A program made the translations under genes and the position numbers. A stretch of DNA of 64,000 nt from NCBI RefSeq assembly GCF_003026495.1, contig NZ_PYMA01000023.1:1-64000 (forward strand), in the 5' to 3' direction. The notes beneath the pieces were generated by a model that was given only the letters and a program-made list of their open reading frames with translations, was not told the origin of the DNA and ran no database searches. This document shows, in pieces, positions 45,072 to 55,063 of the stretch; position 1 is the first letter of the stretch; the number at the start of each line of letters is the position of its first letter. This stretch comes from Photobacterium sanctipauli. GTDB lineage: Bacteria > Pseudomonadota > Gammaproteobacteria > Enterobacterales > Vibrionaceae.

Positions 45072-46433
45072 ATGAGCTTCAGCGCTGTGATCCTAGCGGC
45101 GGGCAAAGGAACCCGTATGTACTCGAACCTGCCGAAGGTACTCCATACCTTGGCGGGCAAGCCAATGGCAAAGCACGTGATCGATACCTGTGCGGGACTG
45201 GGGGCAAACCAGATCCACTTGGTATATGGCCACGGTGGCGATCAAATGCAGTCGGTATTGGCAGACGAGCCGGTTAACTGGGTATTGCAGGCAGAGCAGT
45301 TGGGCACGGGCCATGCGGTAAACCAGGCATGCCCTGCGATAGCTGATGATGAGAAGGTGCTGATCCTGTACGGTGACGTTCCCTTGATCAGCTCTGAAAC
45401 CCTAGATAACCTGCTGGATGCCCAGCCTAGCGGCGGTATTGCGCTGCTGACCGTTGTGCTTGACGATCCGACAGGCTATGGCCGTATCGTGCGTCGCAAC
45501 GGCCCGGTAGTGGCGATTGTGGAGCAGAAAGATGCCACCGAAGAGCAGAAGCTGATCAAGGAAATCAACACCGGTGTGATGGTTGCCAATGGCGGCGATC
45601 TGAAGCGCTGGTTGGCGGCATTGAAGAACGATAACGCCCAGGGCGAGTACTACCTGACGGATATTATTGAAGCGGCGCACAACGAGGGCCGTGCGGTGGA
45701 AGCGGTGCACCCTGTACGCGCCATCGAGGTCGAAGGGGTAAACAACCGTATCCAACTGGCCAAGCTGGAGCGTGCTTTCCAGGCCATGCAGGCTGAGCGC
45801 CTGTTGGAGCAAGGCGTGATGCTGCGCGACCCAAGCCGTTTCGACTTACGCGGTGAGCTGCAGTGCGGTACCGACGTTGAAATCGATGTTAATGTGATCA
45901 TCGAAGGTAGCGTGTCACTGGGCAACAACGTGGTCATTGGTGCTGGCTCGGTACTCAAGGACTGTGAAATCGACGACAACACCATTGTGCGCCCATACAG
46001 CGTGATTGAAGGGGCGACGGTAGGTGAAGATTGTACCGTGGGTCCATTTACCCGCCTACGCCCTGGTGCGGAGCTGGTGGGCGACTCGCATGTCGGCAAC
46101 TTCGTGGAAATGAAGAAGGCGCGCTTGGGCCAGGGTTCGAAAGCCAACCACCTGACCTACCTTGGCGATGCTGAAATTGGCGATCGCGTTAATATCGGTG
46201 CCGGTACCATTACCTGTAACTACGACGGTGCCAACAAATTCAAGACCGAGATCGAAGATGATGTGTTTGTCGGCTCGGATACCCAGCTGATCGCCCCGGT
46301 TAAGATTGCCAAGGGGGCAACCATCGGTGCCGGTGCGACCATCAACCGCAATATCGGTGAGGGTGAGTTAGTGATCACTCGTGCGCCAGCCCGTACAATT
46401 AAAGGCTGGAAGCGCCCGGTTAAGCAGAAATAA
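45072..46433 (+). CDS. glmU: Bifunctional GlmU: N-acetylglucosamine-1-phosphate uridyltransferase / glucosamine-1-phosphate acetyltransferase
   Basis: A 453-residue bifunctional enzyme making UDP-GlcNAc for peptidoglycan and LPS. N-terminal pyrophosphorylase with [17 protein letters not shown] (residues 9-25); the C-terminal half (about 250-453) is a left-handed beta helix of hexapeptide repeats with catalytic H in [21 protein letters not shown] and [11 protein letters not shown]. It follows the atp operon as in E. coli, but here glmS is separated from it by a regulator and a terminator. Confidence 0.99.
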   Translation: MSFSAVILAAGKGTRMYSNLPKVLHTLAGKPMAKHVIDTCAGLGANQIHLVYGHGGDQMQSVLADEPVNWVLQAEQLGTGHAVNQACPAIADDEKVLILYGDVPLISSETLDNLLDAQPSGGIALLTVVLDDPTGYGRIVRRNGPVVAIVEQKDATEEQKLIKEINTGVMVANGGDLKRWLAALKNDNAQGEYYLTDIIEAAHNEGRAVEAVHPVRAIEVEGVNNRIQLAKLERAFQAMQAERLLEQGVMLRDPSRFDLRGELQCGTDVEIDVNVIIEGSVSLGNNVVIGAGSVLKDCEIDDNTIVRPYSVIEGATVGEDCTVGPFTRLRPGAELVGDSHVGNFVEMKKARLGQGSKANHLTYLGDAEIGDRVNIGAGTITCNYDGANKFKTEIEDDVFVGSDTQLIAPVKIAKGATIGAGATINRNIGEGELVITRAPARTIKGWKRPVKQK

Positions 46434-46461
46434 CCACTTGGCTTACTAAGTATCGGATAGC

Positions 46462-46491
46462 AAAGGCAAGGGAGCTCCCTTGCCTTTTTTC
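46462..46491 (+). terminator. glmU terminator
   Basis: AAAGGCAAGGGA-GCTCCCTTGCCTTTTTTC, a near-perfect stem with a T tract about 30 bases after glmU. It makes glmU and glmS separate units, unlike the E. coli glmUS operon. Confidence 0.92.
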
Positions 46492-46536
46492 GTCGTGGCC
46501 ACCCCTCTCCTCTCTCCCCCTTTTTACAAATTTGCT

Positions 46537-46612
46537 TATAACATAGCGTTATATTGCTGCTTCTTTTTTAATAAAAATTAATTGTACTTGCTTGATCAAA
46601 AAAGTTTTGATC
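46537..46612. promoter_or_regulatory. Operator candidates upstream of the DeoR gene
   Basis: Two perfect inverted repeats: TATAAC-ATAGC-GTTATA (46537-46553) and GATCAAAA-AAG-TTTTGATC (46594-46612). The second ends 51 bases before the DeoR start codon, where an autoregulatory operator could be. Neither matches an operator I can name. Confidence 0.5.
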
Positions 46613-46662
46613 TGCTACCATTTCTTTCAGTTCGAAACTTATAGCTATCGGTTCGTAATTGA

Positions 46663-47430
46663 ATGTCTAAACGTAATACCCAGCAGCGTCGCCATGCCAT
46701 TGCCGTTGTGGTCAATGAGCAAGGTGAAGTGAGCGTTGATGCCCTGGCCAAACAATTTACCACCTCGGAAGTCACTATCCGCAAAGACCTAGCCACCTTG
46801 GAAAAAGGCGGCTTGCTATTGCGTCGTTATGGTGGCGCGGTTGCCATCCCGACTGAAATGGTGGCCGATGTCGAGGAAAATGTTTCGGTTCGTAAGTTAG
46901 CGATTGCCAAAGCGGCAGCAGCCCGTATCCGCGACCATAACCGGATCATTATCGATAGCGGCAGTACGACGGCGAGCCTGATCAGCCTGCTCAACGACAA
47001 GCATGGCCTGATTGTGATGACCAACTCGCTCAATGTCGCCAATGCCCTCAACGAGCTGGAAAACGAGCCCACCTTGCTGATGACGGGCGGGACATGGGAT
47101 CCCCATTCGGAAGCCTTCCAAGGCCAAGTGGCCGAATCGGTATTGCGTTCTTATGACTTTGATCAGCTTTTTATTGGTGCGGACGGGATCGACACCGCTC
47201 GAGGTACTACAACTTTTAATGAGCTGGTGGGATTGAGCCGGGTAATGGCGGAGGTATCCCGTGAGGTGGTGGTGATGGTCGAGTCCAGCAAGATCGGTCG
47301 CAAAATTCCGAACCTGGAGCTGCCATGGGGCAATATTAGCACCCTGATCACCGACGACGGCCTTGATGGCGACGCGAAACAACAGATTGAACAGCATGGC
47401 GTACAGGTGATCTGTGCGGCGGCGGAATAA
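46663..47430 (+). CDS. DeoR family transcriptional regulator, probable GlmR-type
   Basis: A 255-residue DeoR regulator. The N-terminal helix-turn-helix (about 5-58) has the family signature VSVDALAKQFTTSEVTIRKDLATLEKGG, and the C-terminal sugar-phosphate domain has DSGSTTASL (about 107-115) and later GADGIDTARGTTTF. The glmS start codon is 21 bases after its stop, so it is co-transcribed. DeoR-type GlmR proteins regulate glmS in Pseudomonas; the same role here is inferred from position. A sugar phosphate such as glucosamine-6-phosphate is a reasonable effector. Confidence 0.85.
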   Translation: MSKRNTQQRRHAIAVVVNEQGEVSVDALAKQFTTSEVTIRKDLATLEKGGLLLRRYGGAVAIPTEMVADVEENVSVRKLAIAKAAAARIRDHNRIIIDSGSTTASLISLLNDKHGLIVMTNSLNVANALNELENEPTLLMTGGTWDPHSEAFQGQVAESVLRSYDFDQLFIGADGIDTARGTTTFNELVGLSRVMAEVSREVVVMVESSKIGRKIPNLELPWGNISTLITDDGLDGDAKQQIEQHGVQVICAAAE

Positions 47431-47451
47431 AACTTTAGGAGCAAATTGATT

Positions 47452-49284
47452 ATGTGTGGGATTGTTGGCGCAGTAGCACAGCGTGATGTCGCTGAAATTC
47501 TGGTAGAGGGCTTACGCCGCCTTGAGTACCGTGGCTATGACTCAGCCGGTGTCGCGGTTGTGGATAGCGAGGCTAACCTAACCCGCGTGCGCCGCCTTGG
47601 CAAGGTGCAGGAATTGGCGGATGCCGTAGAGGCGGCAGATGTGGTTGGCGGTACGGGTATCGCCCACACCCGCTGGGCGACCCACGGCGAGCCGTCCGAG
47701 GCCAATGCCCACCCGCACATGTCCGGTGATATTGCCATTGTTCACAACGGTATTATCGAAAACCACGAAGAGTTGCGTGAAATGCTGGTTGAGCGCGGCT
47801 ACGTGTTTTCCTCGCAAACCGATACCGAAGTGATTGCCCATTTGGTCGAGTGGGAGCTGCGCAGCTCGGCAAGCTTGGTGGAGGCCGTGCAAAAAACCGC
47901 GAAGCAGTTGGAAGGTGCCTACGGTACCGTTGCCCTTGATCGCAAAGACCCATCCCGCGTGGTGGTAGCGCGTTCTGGCAGCCCTATCGTGATTGGTTTC
48001 GGCGTCGGTGAAAACTTCCTGGCGTCTGATCAGCTGGCGCTGCTCAATGTTACCCGCCGCTTTATGTACCTGGAAGAAGGCGATGTGGCAGAAATTACCC
48101 GCCGTGAGGTAACGGTATTTGATGCGACTGGTGAGCGTGTCGAGCGTGAAATTGCCGAGTCCAATGCCGAGCATGATGCCGGCGACAAGGGCCAATACCG
48201 CCACTTCATGCAAAAAGAAATTTACGAGCAGCCAACCGCGCTGATCAACACCATGGAAGGCCGCATCACCGCCGACAGCGTGGTAACGGAGTCTATCGGT
48301 GTGAATGCCGCGGAAATCCTGAGCAAGGTTGAGCATGTCCAGATCGTGGCATGTGGTACGTCTTATAATGCAGGTATGACAGCCCGCTATTGGTTCGAGG
48401 ACTTGGCTGGGGTTAGCTGTGATGTCGAGATCGCGTCTGAGTTCCGCTACCGCAAGTTCGTCACCCGTCCGAATAGCTTGTTGATCACCCTTTCTCAGTC
48501 GGGTGAGACGGCCGATACCCTAGCGGCACTTCGCCTGGCGAAGGAAAAAGGCTACATGGCGGCGATGACGATTTGTAACGTAGCCGGCTCTTCGTTGGTT
48601 CGCGAGTCTGATTTTGCCTTTATGACCCGTGCCGGGGTCGAGATTGGCGTGGCATCAACCAAGGCCTTTACTACCCAGCTATCGGCACTGCTGATGCTGG
48701 TTACCGCACTGGGCAAGCAGAAAGCACTGATTGGTGCGGAGAAAGAGCAAGAGATTGTTGAGGCACTGCATGCGTTGCCGAAACAGATCAATGCCGCGCT
48801 GTCATTTGAGAAGGAAATCGAGGCGCTGGCCGAGGATTTTGCCGATAAGCACCATACCCTATTCCTTGGCCGTGGCGAGTTCTACCCAATCGCGATGGAA
48901 GCATCCCTGAAGCTAAAGGAGATCTCCTATATCCACGCTGAGGCGTATGCTGCCGGTGAGCTCAAACATGGCCCGCTGGCGCTTATCGACGCCGATATGC
49001 CGGTTGTCGTGGTGGCGCCAAGCAACGAGCTGCTGGAGAAGCTGAAGTCGAACATCGAAGAAGTGCGTGCCCGCGGCGGCTTGCTGTATGTCTTTGCGGA
49101 TGCGGATGCGGGCTTCGAGGCGGATGAGACCATGAAGATCATCACCATGCCGCATGTAAGCGAGATCACAGCACCTATCTACTACACGATCCCGATGCAG
49201 CTGTTGTCGTACTACGTGGCCCTGATCAAGGGTACGGATGTCGACCAACCTCGCAACCTGGCCAAAGCGGTAACGGTTGAGTAA
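47452..49284 (+). CDS. glmS: Glutamine--fructose-6-phosphate aminotransferase (isomerizing)
   Basis: A 610-residue enzyme (E. coli 609) making glucosamine-6-phosphate, the first hexosamine step. The initiator methionine is followed by the nucleophile cysteine ([13 protein letters not shown]); two SIS domains lie in the C-terminal half ([20 protein letters not shown] and the C-terminal [10 protein letters not shown]). The ATG at 47452 must be the start because Cys has to become N-terminal; an upstream TTG in frame is rejected. No glmS ribozyme is visible, as expected for this group. Confidence 0.98.
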   Translation: MCGIVGAVAQRDVAEILVEGLRRLEYRGYDSAGVAVVDSEANLTRVRRLGKVQELADAVEAADVVGGTGIAHTRWATHGEPSEANAHPHMSGDIAIVHNGIIENHEELREMLVERGYVFSSQTDTEVIAHLVEWELRSSASLVEAVQKTAKQLEGAYGTVALDRKDPSRVVVARSGSPIVIGFGVGENFLASDQLALLNVTRRFMYLEEGDVAEITRREVTVFDATGERVEREIAESNAEHDAGDKGQYRHFMQKEIYEQPTALINTMEGRITADSVVTESIGVNAAEILSKVEHVQIVACGTSYNAGMTARYWFEDLAGVSCDVEIASEFRYRKFVTRPNSLLITLSQSGETADTLAALRLAKEKGYMAAMTICNVAGSSLVRESDFAFMTRAGVEIGVASTKAFTTQLSALLMLVTALGKQKALIGAEKEQEIVEALHALPKQINAALSFEKEIEALAEDFADKHHTLFLGRGEFYPIAMEASLKLKEISYIHAEAYAAGELKHGPLALIDADMPVVVVAPSNELLEKLKSNIEEVRARGGLLYVFADADAGFEADETMKIITMPHVSEITAPIYYTIPMQLLSYYVALIKGTDVDQPRNLAKAVTVE

Positions 49285-49327
49285 GTAGCGAGGTTGTCTA
49301 ATAAATAAGACGATTCTCACTTTTAAG

Positions 49328-49355
49328 AAAAGGCACCCTGAGCGGTGCCTTTTTT
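49328..49355 (+). terminator. glmS terminator
   Basis: AAAAGGCACC-CTGAGC-GGTGCCTTTTTT, about 44 bases after the glmS stop. Confidence 0.92.
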
Positions 49356-49590
49356 CTATTTTGTTAACCCTGAGGTCTACTATCTAGACAGAGGTGGTGG
49401 TTTTTTGCGAAATAAGAAATATAGGCACCAAGATCACGTTTTGCGAATCAATTTACAATTCATATTGAGAGGGTGTTTTTTAAGTTTTTGTTTTTGGTTG
49501 ATTTTAAGTGTTTTTGTCAAGTTGGCTTATGTTGTGCAATCCAGTAATGAAAGCTAGGCGTTATTCATTTTGGTGTATTGGAGGTAAGAC
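49356..49590. other. AT-rich gap before the XRE pair
   Basis: About 235 bases, clearly richer in A and T than the flanking genes. A 70-codon frame runs through it, but it begins within the glmS terminator and has neither a ribosome site nor family resemblance. The promoter of the first XRE gene must lie here; I could not choose one. GGAGG precedes that gene. Confidence 0.5.
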
Positions 49591-49968
49591 ATGACAGATC
49601 CTAAAGCCCAAATTGCTGCTCGTATCAAAGAGGCCCGAGAGTGGAAGGGGTTGACGCAAGTTCACATGGCCCAGCAACTGAAAGTTGCGCGGCAAACCTA
49701 TCTAGATTTGGAAACGGGAAAGACCGAGCCAAAAGTGAGGGTGCTATCTGAAATTTCGGAGATCACCGAGCGACCGCTGACCTGGTTCGTCTATGGCGAC
49801 GAGGGGATAGAAATTCTCGAAAGCGAATACAAAGAGGAAATTGATCGCCTTTTGCAGTATTTCAGCCGCCTGCCCCACTCGGCCAGGAATGTGATTTTGC
49901 AGCAAAGTATTAACCTTGCCGGTTTTATGGCGGAGTATACCCGCGCATTGACGCAGAAAGACAGATAG
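49591..49968 (+). CDS. XRE family regulator, first of a tandem pair
   Basis: A 125-residue protein with an N-terminal Cro/C1 helix-turn-helix (about 8-66; IAARIKEAREWKGLTQVHMA and VARQTYLDLETGKTEPK) and a mostly helical C-terminal part (about 80-120) of unknown fold that may dimerise. The motif PLTWFVYGDEG connects the two. It resembles the next gene strongly in the DNA-binding half and hardly at all in the tail. No toxin, phage or transposon gene is adjacent. Function unknown. Confidence 0.82.
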   Translation: MTDPKAQIAARIKEAREWKGLTQVHMAQQLKVARQTYLDLETGKTEPKVRVLSEISEITERPLTWFVYGDEGIEILESEYKEEIDRLLQYFSRLPHSARNVILQQSINLAGFMAEYTRALTQKDR

Positions 49969-50219
49969 CAAAGCAAAATGCCAATGTGCTGCTTGTTGGT
50001 ATGCGTCGACTTGTATACATAGATATGCAAGCAAAAAACCAAATTGTCTGCTTTGGTAGACATTGAATGTATAGATTCACGTTTTATGCGTATTTGCCGT
50101 GAATTATGGTGATTCTGTTAGATAATTTGCTGCTTTTTCAATGTTATGACACTGCTGAATATCACAATTTGCAGCGCCATGGTGGATGAAAAGGACGAAT
50201 AATTAACAGAGGATAATCC
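49969..50219. promoter_or_regulatory. Gap between the two XRE genes with inverted repeats
   Basis: A 251-base AT-rich gap. Inverted repeats seen: CCAAA-TTGTCTGC-TTTGG (50039-50056), overlapping TGTCT...AGACA (50045-50062), and TTCACG-16 bases-CGTGAA (50076-50103). They could be operators for the XRE proteins. There is no terminator after the first gene. Confidence 0.45.
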
Positions 50220-50582
50220 ATGGAAATCGCGAAGTCGCAAATAGCATCCAAGATCCGTGAGGCGCGCGAATGGAAAGAATTATCTCAAGTAGTGATGGCC
50301 AAGAAGCTTGATATTGCACGGCAGACGTATTTGGACCTTGAATCGGGCAAAACCGAACCGAGGATCACGACCCTGCTGAAAATTGCATTGTTGACTGGCC
50401 GTCCCCTTGAGTGGTTCATTGGCGATATCATGGTCGAGCAAGGGCAAGATAACGGCAGCCACTACTGGCAGCAGTTGTCCAACCTGTATGGCAAGTTGCC
50501 CGAGCCATTGCAAACCGAGATGCTGAAATCTCACCTAAACCAGGTGCAAGCCTGTATTGACTATATTTCTGCCCCCAAGTGA
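50220..50582 (+). CDS. XRE family regulator, second of a tandem pair
   Basis: A 120-residue paralogue of the preceding gene. Residues 6-49 align without gaps to residues 6-49 of the first protein, with identical REAREWK and ARQTYLDLE-GKTEP segments including the recognition helix, so both may bind the same operator type. The C-terminal halves differ. Ribosome site AGAGGA before ATG. A terminator follows. Function unknown; regulation of each other or of a remote locus is possible. Confidence 0.82.
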   Translation: MEIAKSQIASKIREAREWKELSQVVMAKKLDIARQTYLDLESGKTEPRITTLLKIALLTGRPLEWFIGDIMVEQGQDNGSHYWQQLSNLYGKLPEPLQTEMLKSHLNQVQACIDYISAPK

Positions 50583-50591
50583 CAGAAATAC

Positions 50592-50616
50592 AAAAGCAGC
50601 CCTTAGGCTGCTTTTT
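50592..50616. terminator. Terminator shared by XRE gene and ilv operon
   Basis: AAAAGCAGCC-CTTA-GGCTGCTTTTT. It follows the second XRE gene and, read on the other strand, the ilvA stop codon at 50639. Confidence 0.88.
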
Positions 50617-50638
50617 AAGTTATGTGCTGCCGAGTTGC

Positions 50639-52195
50639 TTACTGGGCCAAGAAGAACTGGTAAGCAGGGTTGGCGGTTTCATCCTTCCACTGGTAGCCAA
50701 GCTCACGCAGGTGGCTGGTGAACGATAGCAAGTCTTTTTCTTCCAGCTCGAACCCGCACAATACCCGGCCATAATCGGCACCGTGGTTACGGTAGTTGAA
50801 CAAGCTGATATTCCAGTGGGTGCCTAGGGTGTTGAGGAACTTCAACAAAGCGCCCGGGTACTCGGGAAACTCAAAGCTGTACAGGCGCTCATTGAGCGGT
50901 TTGGCCGGCCGGCCACCAATCATGTAGCGCACGTGAACCTTGGCCATTTCATCGTCTGACAGGTCGACGACCGGGTAGCCGCCCTTGCGCAGATCCTGAA
51001 TGATGCTGTCGAGCTCTTCCTGCCCCTGCATCAAGCGGACACCGACAAACACATTGGCGAGCGTGTCGTCATTATGGCGGTAGTTGAACTCGGTGACGGC
51101 ACGGCCGCCCAGGATGTGGCAGAAATCAAGGAACGCCCCCGGACGCTCCGGGATAGTCACCGCCAACAGGCCTTCCCGCTTTTCACCCAGCTCACAGCGC
51201 TCAGAAACATAACGCAGGCCGTGGAAGTTTAGGTTGGCGCCCGACAGTACGGCAGCCAGTTGCTTGCCCTGAAGTTGCTCTGCTTCGGCATACTTCTTCA
51301 ATCCGGCCAGCGACAATGCCCCGGAAGGCTCGGCAATGGCCCGGGTATCCTCGAAAATATCCTTCACGGCCGAGCAAATCTCATCGCTGCTGACCGTGAT
51401 GGAATCGTCGAGGTACTGTTGGCACAGGCGGAAGGTCTCTTCGCCGATGCGTTTTACCGCCACACCATCAGCAAACATCCCAACCTGATCGAGGGTAACC
51501 GGTTGGCCGGCATCCAAGGCGGCATGGAGGCAGGCAGAGTCTTCGGCTTCAACCCCGATGACCTTGATTTGTGGCATGAGCTGCTTGATCAGCACGGCGA
51601 CACCCGCGGCCAAACCGCCGCCGCCAACCGGGACGAAGATGTAGTCGAGGTGGCCGTTTTGTTGCACCAGCTCAACCCCAATCGTGCCCTGGCCAGCGAT
51701 GACTGCCGGATGATCGAACGGCGGGATAAAGGTATAGCCGTGCTGGGCGGCCAACGACTCCGCATGGGCCTTGGCTTCGTCGAAATTACCACCGTGCAAG
51801 ACAACATTGCCGCCGAAGCTGCGTACCGCATCGACCTTGATATCGGGCGTGGTACGCGGCATGACGATAGTGGCCGACACCCCCAAGTGCTTGCCGGACA
51901 TCGCCAGCCCCTGGGCATGGTTACCCGCGGAGGCGGCAATGACCCCGGCTTGGCGCTGTGCCGGGGTGAGTTGCGCCATCATGTTGTAGGCACCGCGCAA
52001 CTTGAACGAGTGGACCGGCTGGCGATCCTCGCGCTTGAGTTGTACCTGGTTGCCAATGCGTGCTGCCAAGCGATCCATTCCCTGTAACGGGGTGACTTGC
52101 GCCACCTCGTATACTGGTGCTCGGAGGATATCGCGAAGGTAATCGGCTCCGCTTAATAGCTCTACATCCTTGGCCTGGGTTACTTCGCTCATCAT
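50639..52195 (-). CDS. ilvA: Threonine ammonia-lyase (deaminase), biosynthetic
   Basis: A 518-residue PLP enzyme that converts threonine to 2-oxobutyrate, the entry step to isoleucine. PLP lysine in VHSFKLRGAYN (about residue 66), cofactor loop GGGGLAAG near 193. The C-terminal part (about 330-518) contains two ACT-like domains for feedback inhibition by isoleucine. Two adjacent ATG codons can begin it; the first is given. It follows ilvD by three bases as the last gene of the operon. Confidence 0.98.
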   Translation of the reverse strand: MMSEVTQAKDVELLSGADYLRDILRAPVYEVAQVTPLQGMDRLAARIGNQVQLKREDRQPVHSFKLRGAYNMMAQLTPAQRQAGVIAASAGNHAQGLAMSGKHLGVSATIVMPRTTPDIKVDAVRSFGGNVVLHGGNFDEAKAHAESLAAQHGYTFIPPFDHPAVIAGQGTIGVELVQQNGHLDYIFVPVGGGGLAAGVAVLIKQLMPQIKVIGVEAEDSACLHAALDAGQPVTLDQVGMFADGVAVKRIGEETFRLCQQYLDDSITVSSDEICSAVKDIFEDTRAIAEPSGALSLAGLKKYAEAEQLQGKQLAAVLSGANLNFHGLRYVSERCELGEKREGLLAVTIPERPGAFLDFCHILGGRAVTEFNYRHNDDTLANVFVGVRLMQGQEELDSIIQDLRKGGYPVVDLSDDEMAKVHVRYMIGGRPAKPLNERLYSFEFPEYPGALLKFLNTLGTHWNISLFNYRNHGADYGRVLCGFELEEKDLLSFTSHLRELGYQWKDETANPAYQFFLAQ

Positions 52196-52198
52196 GGG

Positions 52199-54040
52199 TT
52201 ATCCTTCTAGTTTGGACTTGTCACGTACCGCCCCTTTGTCGGCGCTGGTGGCAAGGTTGGCATAGGCACGCAGGGCAAACGAGACCTCGCGTTGGCGGTC
52301 AAGAGGCTTCCAGCCGCGTTGCTCGGTGTCGGCACGGCGCTGGGCCAGTTCGGCATCGTCGACTTGCAGGTCGATGGTGCGGTTCGGGATATCGATGGCA
52401 ATGGTGTCGCCGTCCTTGATCAAGCCGATAGTACCGCCGTTGGCTGCTTCCGGCGACACGTGGCCAATCGACAAGCCGCTGGTACCGCCTGAGAAACGGC
52501 CATCGGTGATCAGGGCGCACTCTTTGCCTAGGCCCATCGACTTCAGGTAGGTGGTCGGGTATAGCATTTCCTGCATGCCCGGGCCGCCCTTCGGACCCTC
52601 GTAGCGGATCACCACCACGTCGCCGGCTTTGACCTTGCCCCCCAGAATCCCTTCAACCGCGCTTTCCTGGCTTTCGAATACAATCGCCGGGCCGGTAAAG
52701 GTGAGGCAGCTTTCGTCAACGCCCGCGGTTTTCACGATGCAGCCGTCTAGCGCCATGTTGCCGGATAGGACCGCAAGGCCACCGTCTTGGCTGAAGGCGT
52801 GCTCCTTATTGCGGATACAGCCGTTTTCACGGTCATCGTCCAGCGTATCCCAGCGGCAATCTTGCGAGAAGGCCTGGGTGGTGCGGATCCCGGCAGGGCC
52901 GGCACGGAAGAAGGACTTCACGTCTTCGGATTGTGTCTGGACGATATCGTAGTGCTTGAAGCTTTGGGCGAACTGCTCGCCAAGCACGTTGTAGCACTCG
53001 CTGTGGAACAGGCCGGCACGATCCAGCTCTGCCAGAATGCCGTAAACCCCACCAGCGCGGTGGACATCTTCCATGTGGTATTTCTGGGTAGACGGGGCCA
53101 CCTTACACAAATGGGGAACGCGGCGGGACATACGGTCGATGTCTTCCATGGTGAAATCAATTTCACCTTCTTGTGCCGCGGCCAGCAGGTGCAAGACGGT
53201 ATTGGTCGAACCGCCCATGGCGATATCCAATGCCATCGCATTCTCAAATGCTTTCTTGGTGGCGATATTGCGCGGTAGCGCGCTTTCGTCGTCTTGCTCA
53301 TAGTAGCGCTTGGTCAGCTCGACAACACGCTTACCGGCGTTGATAAACAGTTGTTCGCGGTCGGCGTGGGTGGCCAGCATCGACCCGTTGCCTGGCTGGC
53401 TTAGGCCCAACGCCTCGGTCAGGCAGTTCATCGAGTTGGCGGTGAACATGCCCGAGCACGAGCCGCACGTTGGGCACGCAGAGCGTTCGATCTGCTCGCT
53501 TTGCTCATCGGAAACATTGGGATCGGCACCTTGGATCATGGCATCAACCAGATCAAGCTTAAGGATCTGATCCGACAGCTTGGTCTTGCCTGCTTCCATC
53601 GGGCCGCCCGATACGAAGATCACCGGGATATTCAGGCGCAGCGAGGCCATCAGCATTCCCGGGGTGATTTTGTCGCAGTTCGAGATACACACCATGGCGT
53701 CGGCACAGTGGGCGTTCACCATGTACTCGACCGAATCGGCGATTAGCTCACGCGAAGGCAGTGAGTACAGCATACCGCCGTGGCCCATCGCGATACCGTC
53801 ATCAACCGCGATAGTGTTGAATTCTTTGGCAATACCACCCGCTTCTTCGATTTCCCTGGCAACCAGCTGGCCAAGGTCTTTCAGGTGGACGTGGCCCGGA
53901 ACGAATTGGGTGAAGGAGTTGACGACGGCAATGATTGGCTTACCGAAATCTTCGTCTTTTACGCCTGTGGCGCGCCATAGTGCGCGGGCACCGGCCATGT
54001 TACGGCCGTGGGTGGTAGTGGCGGAGCGATACTTGGGCAT
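52199..54040 (-). CDS. ilvD: Dihydroxy-acid dehydratase
   Basis: A 613-residue iron-sulfur enzyme making the 2-oxo acid precursors of valine and isoleucine. Cluster cysteines sit in [13 protein letters not shown] and [19 protein letters not shown]; the C-terminal region has [20 protein letters not shown]. Typical family length (about 616). The gap to ilvE is 63 bases. Confidence 0.98.
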   Translation of the reverse strand: MPKYRSATTTHGRNMAGARALWRATGVKDEDFGKPIIAVVNSFTQFVPGHVHLKDLGQLVAREIEEAGGIAKEFNTIAVDDGIAMGHGGMLYSLPSRELIADSVEYMVNAHCADAMVCISNCDKITPGMLMASLRLNIPVIFVSGGPMEAGKTKLSDQILKLDLVDAMIQGADPNVSDEQSEQIERSACPTCGSCSGMFTANSMNCLTEALGLSQPGNGSMLATHADREQLFINAGKRVVELTKRYYEQDDESALPRNIATKKAFENAMALDIAMGGSTNTVLHLLAAAQEGEIDFTMEDIDRMSRRVPHLCKVAPSTQKYHMEDVHRAGGVYGILAELDRAGLFHSECYNVLGEQFAQSFKHYDIVQTQSEDVKSFFRAGPAGIRTTQAFSQDCRWDTLDDDRENGCIRNKEHAFSQDGGLAVLSGNMALDGCIVKTAGVDESCLTFTGPAIVFESQESAVEGILGGKVKAGDVVVIRYEGPKGGPGMQEMLYPTTYLKSMGLGKECALITDGRFSGGTSGLSIGHVSPEAANGGTIGLIKDGDTIAIDIPNRTIDLQVDDAELAQRRADTEQRGWKPLDRQREVSFALRAYANLATSADKGAVRDKSKLEG

Positions 54041-54103
54041 AACAAAAAAATCCTTTTGCTTTGTTGCTGGCTGCCCGCGGTTTGGCGGGCAGGCATATAT
54101 TCT

Positions 54104-55042
54104 TTACTTGGTTTCAGATGGGTAGATTGGGTCTAGCCAACCCCACTTGTCTTCGGTGCTGCCATTGAACAGGCCGAAGTAGGCCTCTTGCACCTGCTTG
54201 GTGACTGGGCCGCGTTTGCCTTCGCCGACCGTGATTTGGTCAACAGAGCGTACCGGTACAATCTCGGCCGCGGTGCCGGTCATAAAGATCTCATCGGCAA
54301 GGTACAGTGCTTCGCGGGCAATGTTTTCCTCGCGGATCTCATAACCCATTTCTTTGGCGAGGATCATGATGGTGTCGCGGGTGATACCCGGCAGGATGGC
54401 ACTGGTTGCCGGCGGTGTGGATAGCACGCCATTACGTACCACGAAGATGTTTTCCCCTGCCCCTTCAGACAGGTAGCCGTCCACGCTTAATGCGATACCT
54501 TCGGCATAGCCATGGCGGCGCGCTTCACCGCCAACCAGTAGCGACGATAGGTAGTTACCACCGGCCTTGGCCGCGGTAGGGATGGTGTTTGGCGCGGCGC
54601 GGTTCCAGCTTGAAATCATGGCATCAACACCGTTTTCCAGTGCTTCTTCGCCCAGGTAGGAACCCCACGGGAAGGCTGCGATGATCAGCTCCATTTCGGT
54701 ATCGGCCGGCGGGCATACGCCAAGGCCAACGTTGCCGACAAAACCTAGCGGGCGGATATAGGCGGATTCTAGCTTGTTGACGCGAAGGGTCTCGCGGCAG
54801 GCTTCCATCAGCTCTTCGGTGCTGTATGGGATCGGGAAGCGGTAGATCTTGGCCGAGTTCTTCAAACGCTCCATGTGCTCTTTGTGACGGAACACTGCAG
54901 GACCGTTCGGCGTGTTATAGCAGCGAATGCCTTCGAAGACCGAGGTGCCGTAGTGCATTGCATGGGTCAGTACATGGACATTGGCGTCAGCCCAAGGAAC
55001 CATTTCACCATTGAACCAGATAAAATCCGCTGTATTTGCCAT
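54104..55042 (-). CDS. ilvE: Branched-chain amino acid aminotransferase
   Basis: A 312-residue fold-type IV PLP transaminase (E. coli 309) for the last step of isoleucine, valine and leucine synthesis. The N-terminus DFIWFNGEMVPWADANVHVLTHAMHYG and the segments SEGAGENIFVVRNG and EIFMTGTAAEIVPV are diagnostic; the PLP lysine lies in TAAKAGGNYLSSL. It follows ilvM by 21 bases. Confidence 0.98.
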   Translation of the reverse strand: MANTADFIWFNGEMVPWADANVHVLTHAMHYGTSVFEGIRCYNTPNGPAVFRHKEHMERLKNSAKIYRFPIPYSTEELMEACRETLRVNKLESAYIRPLGFVGNVGLGVCPPADTEMELIIAAFPWGSYLGEEALENGVDAMISSWNRAAPNTIPTAAKAGGNYLSSLLVGGEARRHGYAEGIALSVDGYLSEGAGENIFVVRNGVLSTPPATSAILPGITRDTIMILAKEMGYEIREENIAREALYLADEIFMTGTAAEIVPVRSVDQITVGEGKRGPVTKQVQEAYFGLFNGSTEDKWGWLDPIYPSETK

Positions 55043-55063
55043 CTTTTGTTCCTTCCTTAAAAA

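Noticed and set aside
47400-47452. Possible glmS ribozyme before glmS
   Set aside because: Only 21 bases separate the DeoR stop from the glmS start, and the ribozyme is not expected in this group.
49345-49557. 70-codon frame after glmS
   Set aside because: It begins in the glmS terminator, lacks a ribosome site and reflects AT-rich non-coding DNA.
51260-52087. 275-codon plus-strand frame inside ilvA
   Set aside because: Antisense to the PLP domain of threonine deaminase; no family resemblance, no ribosome site.
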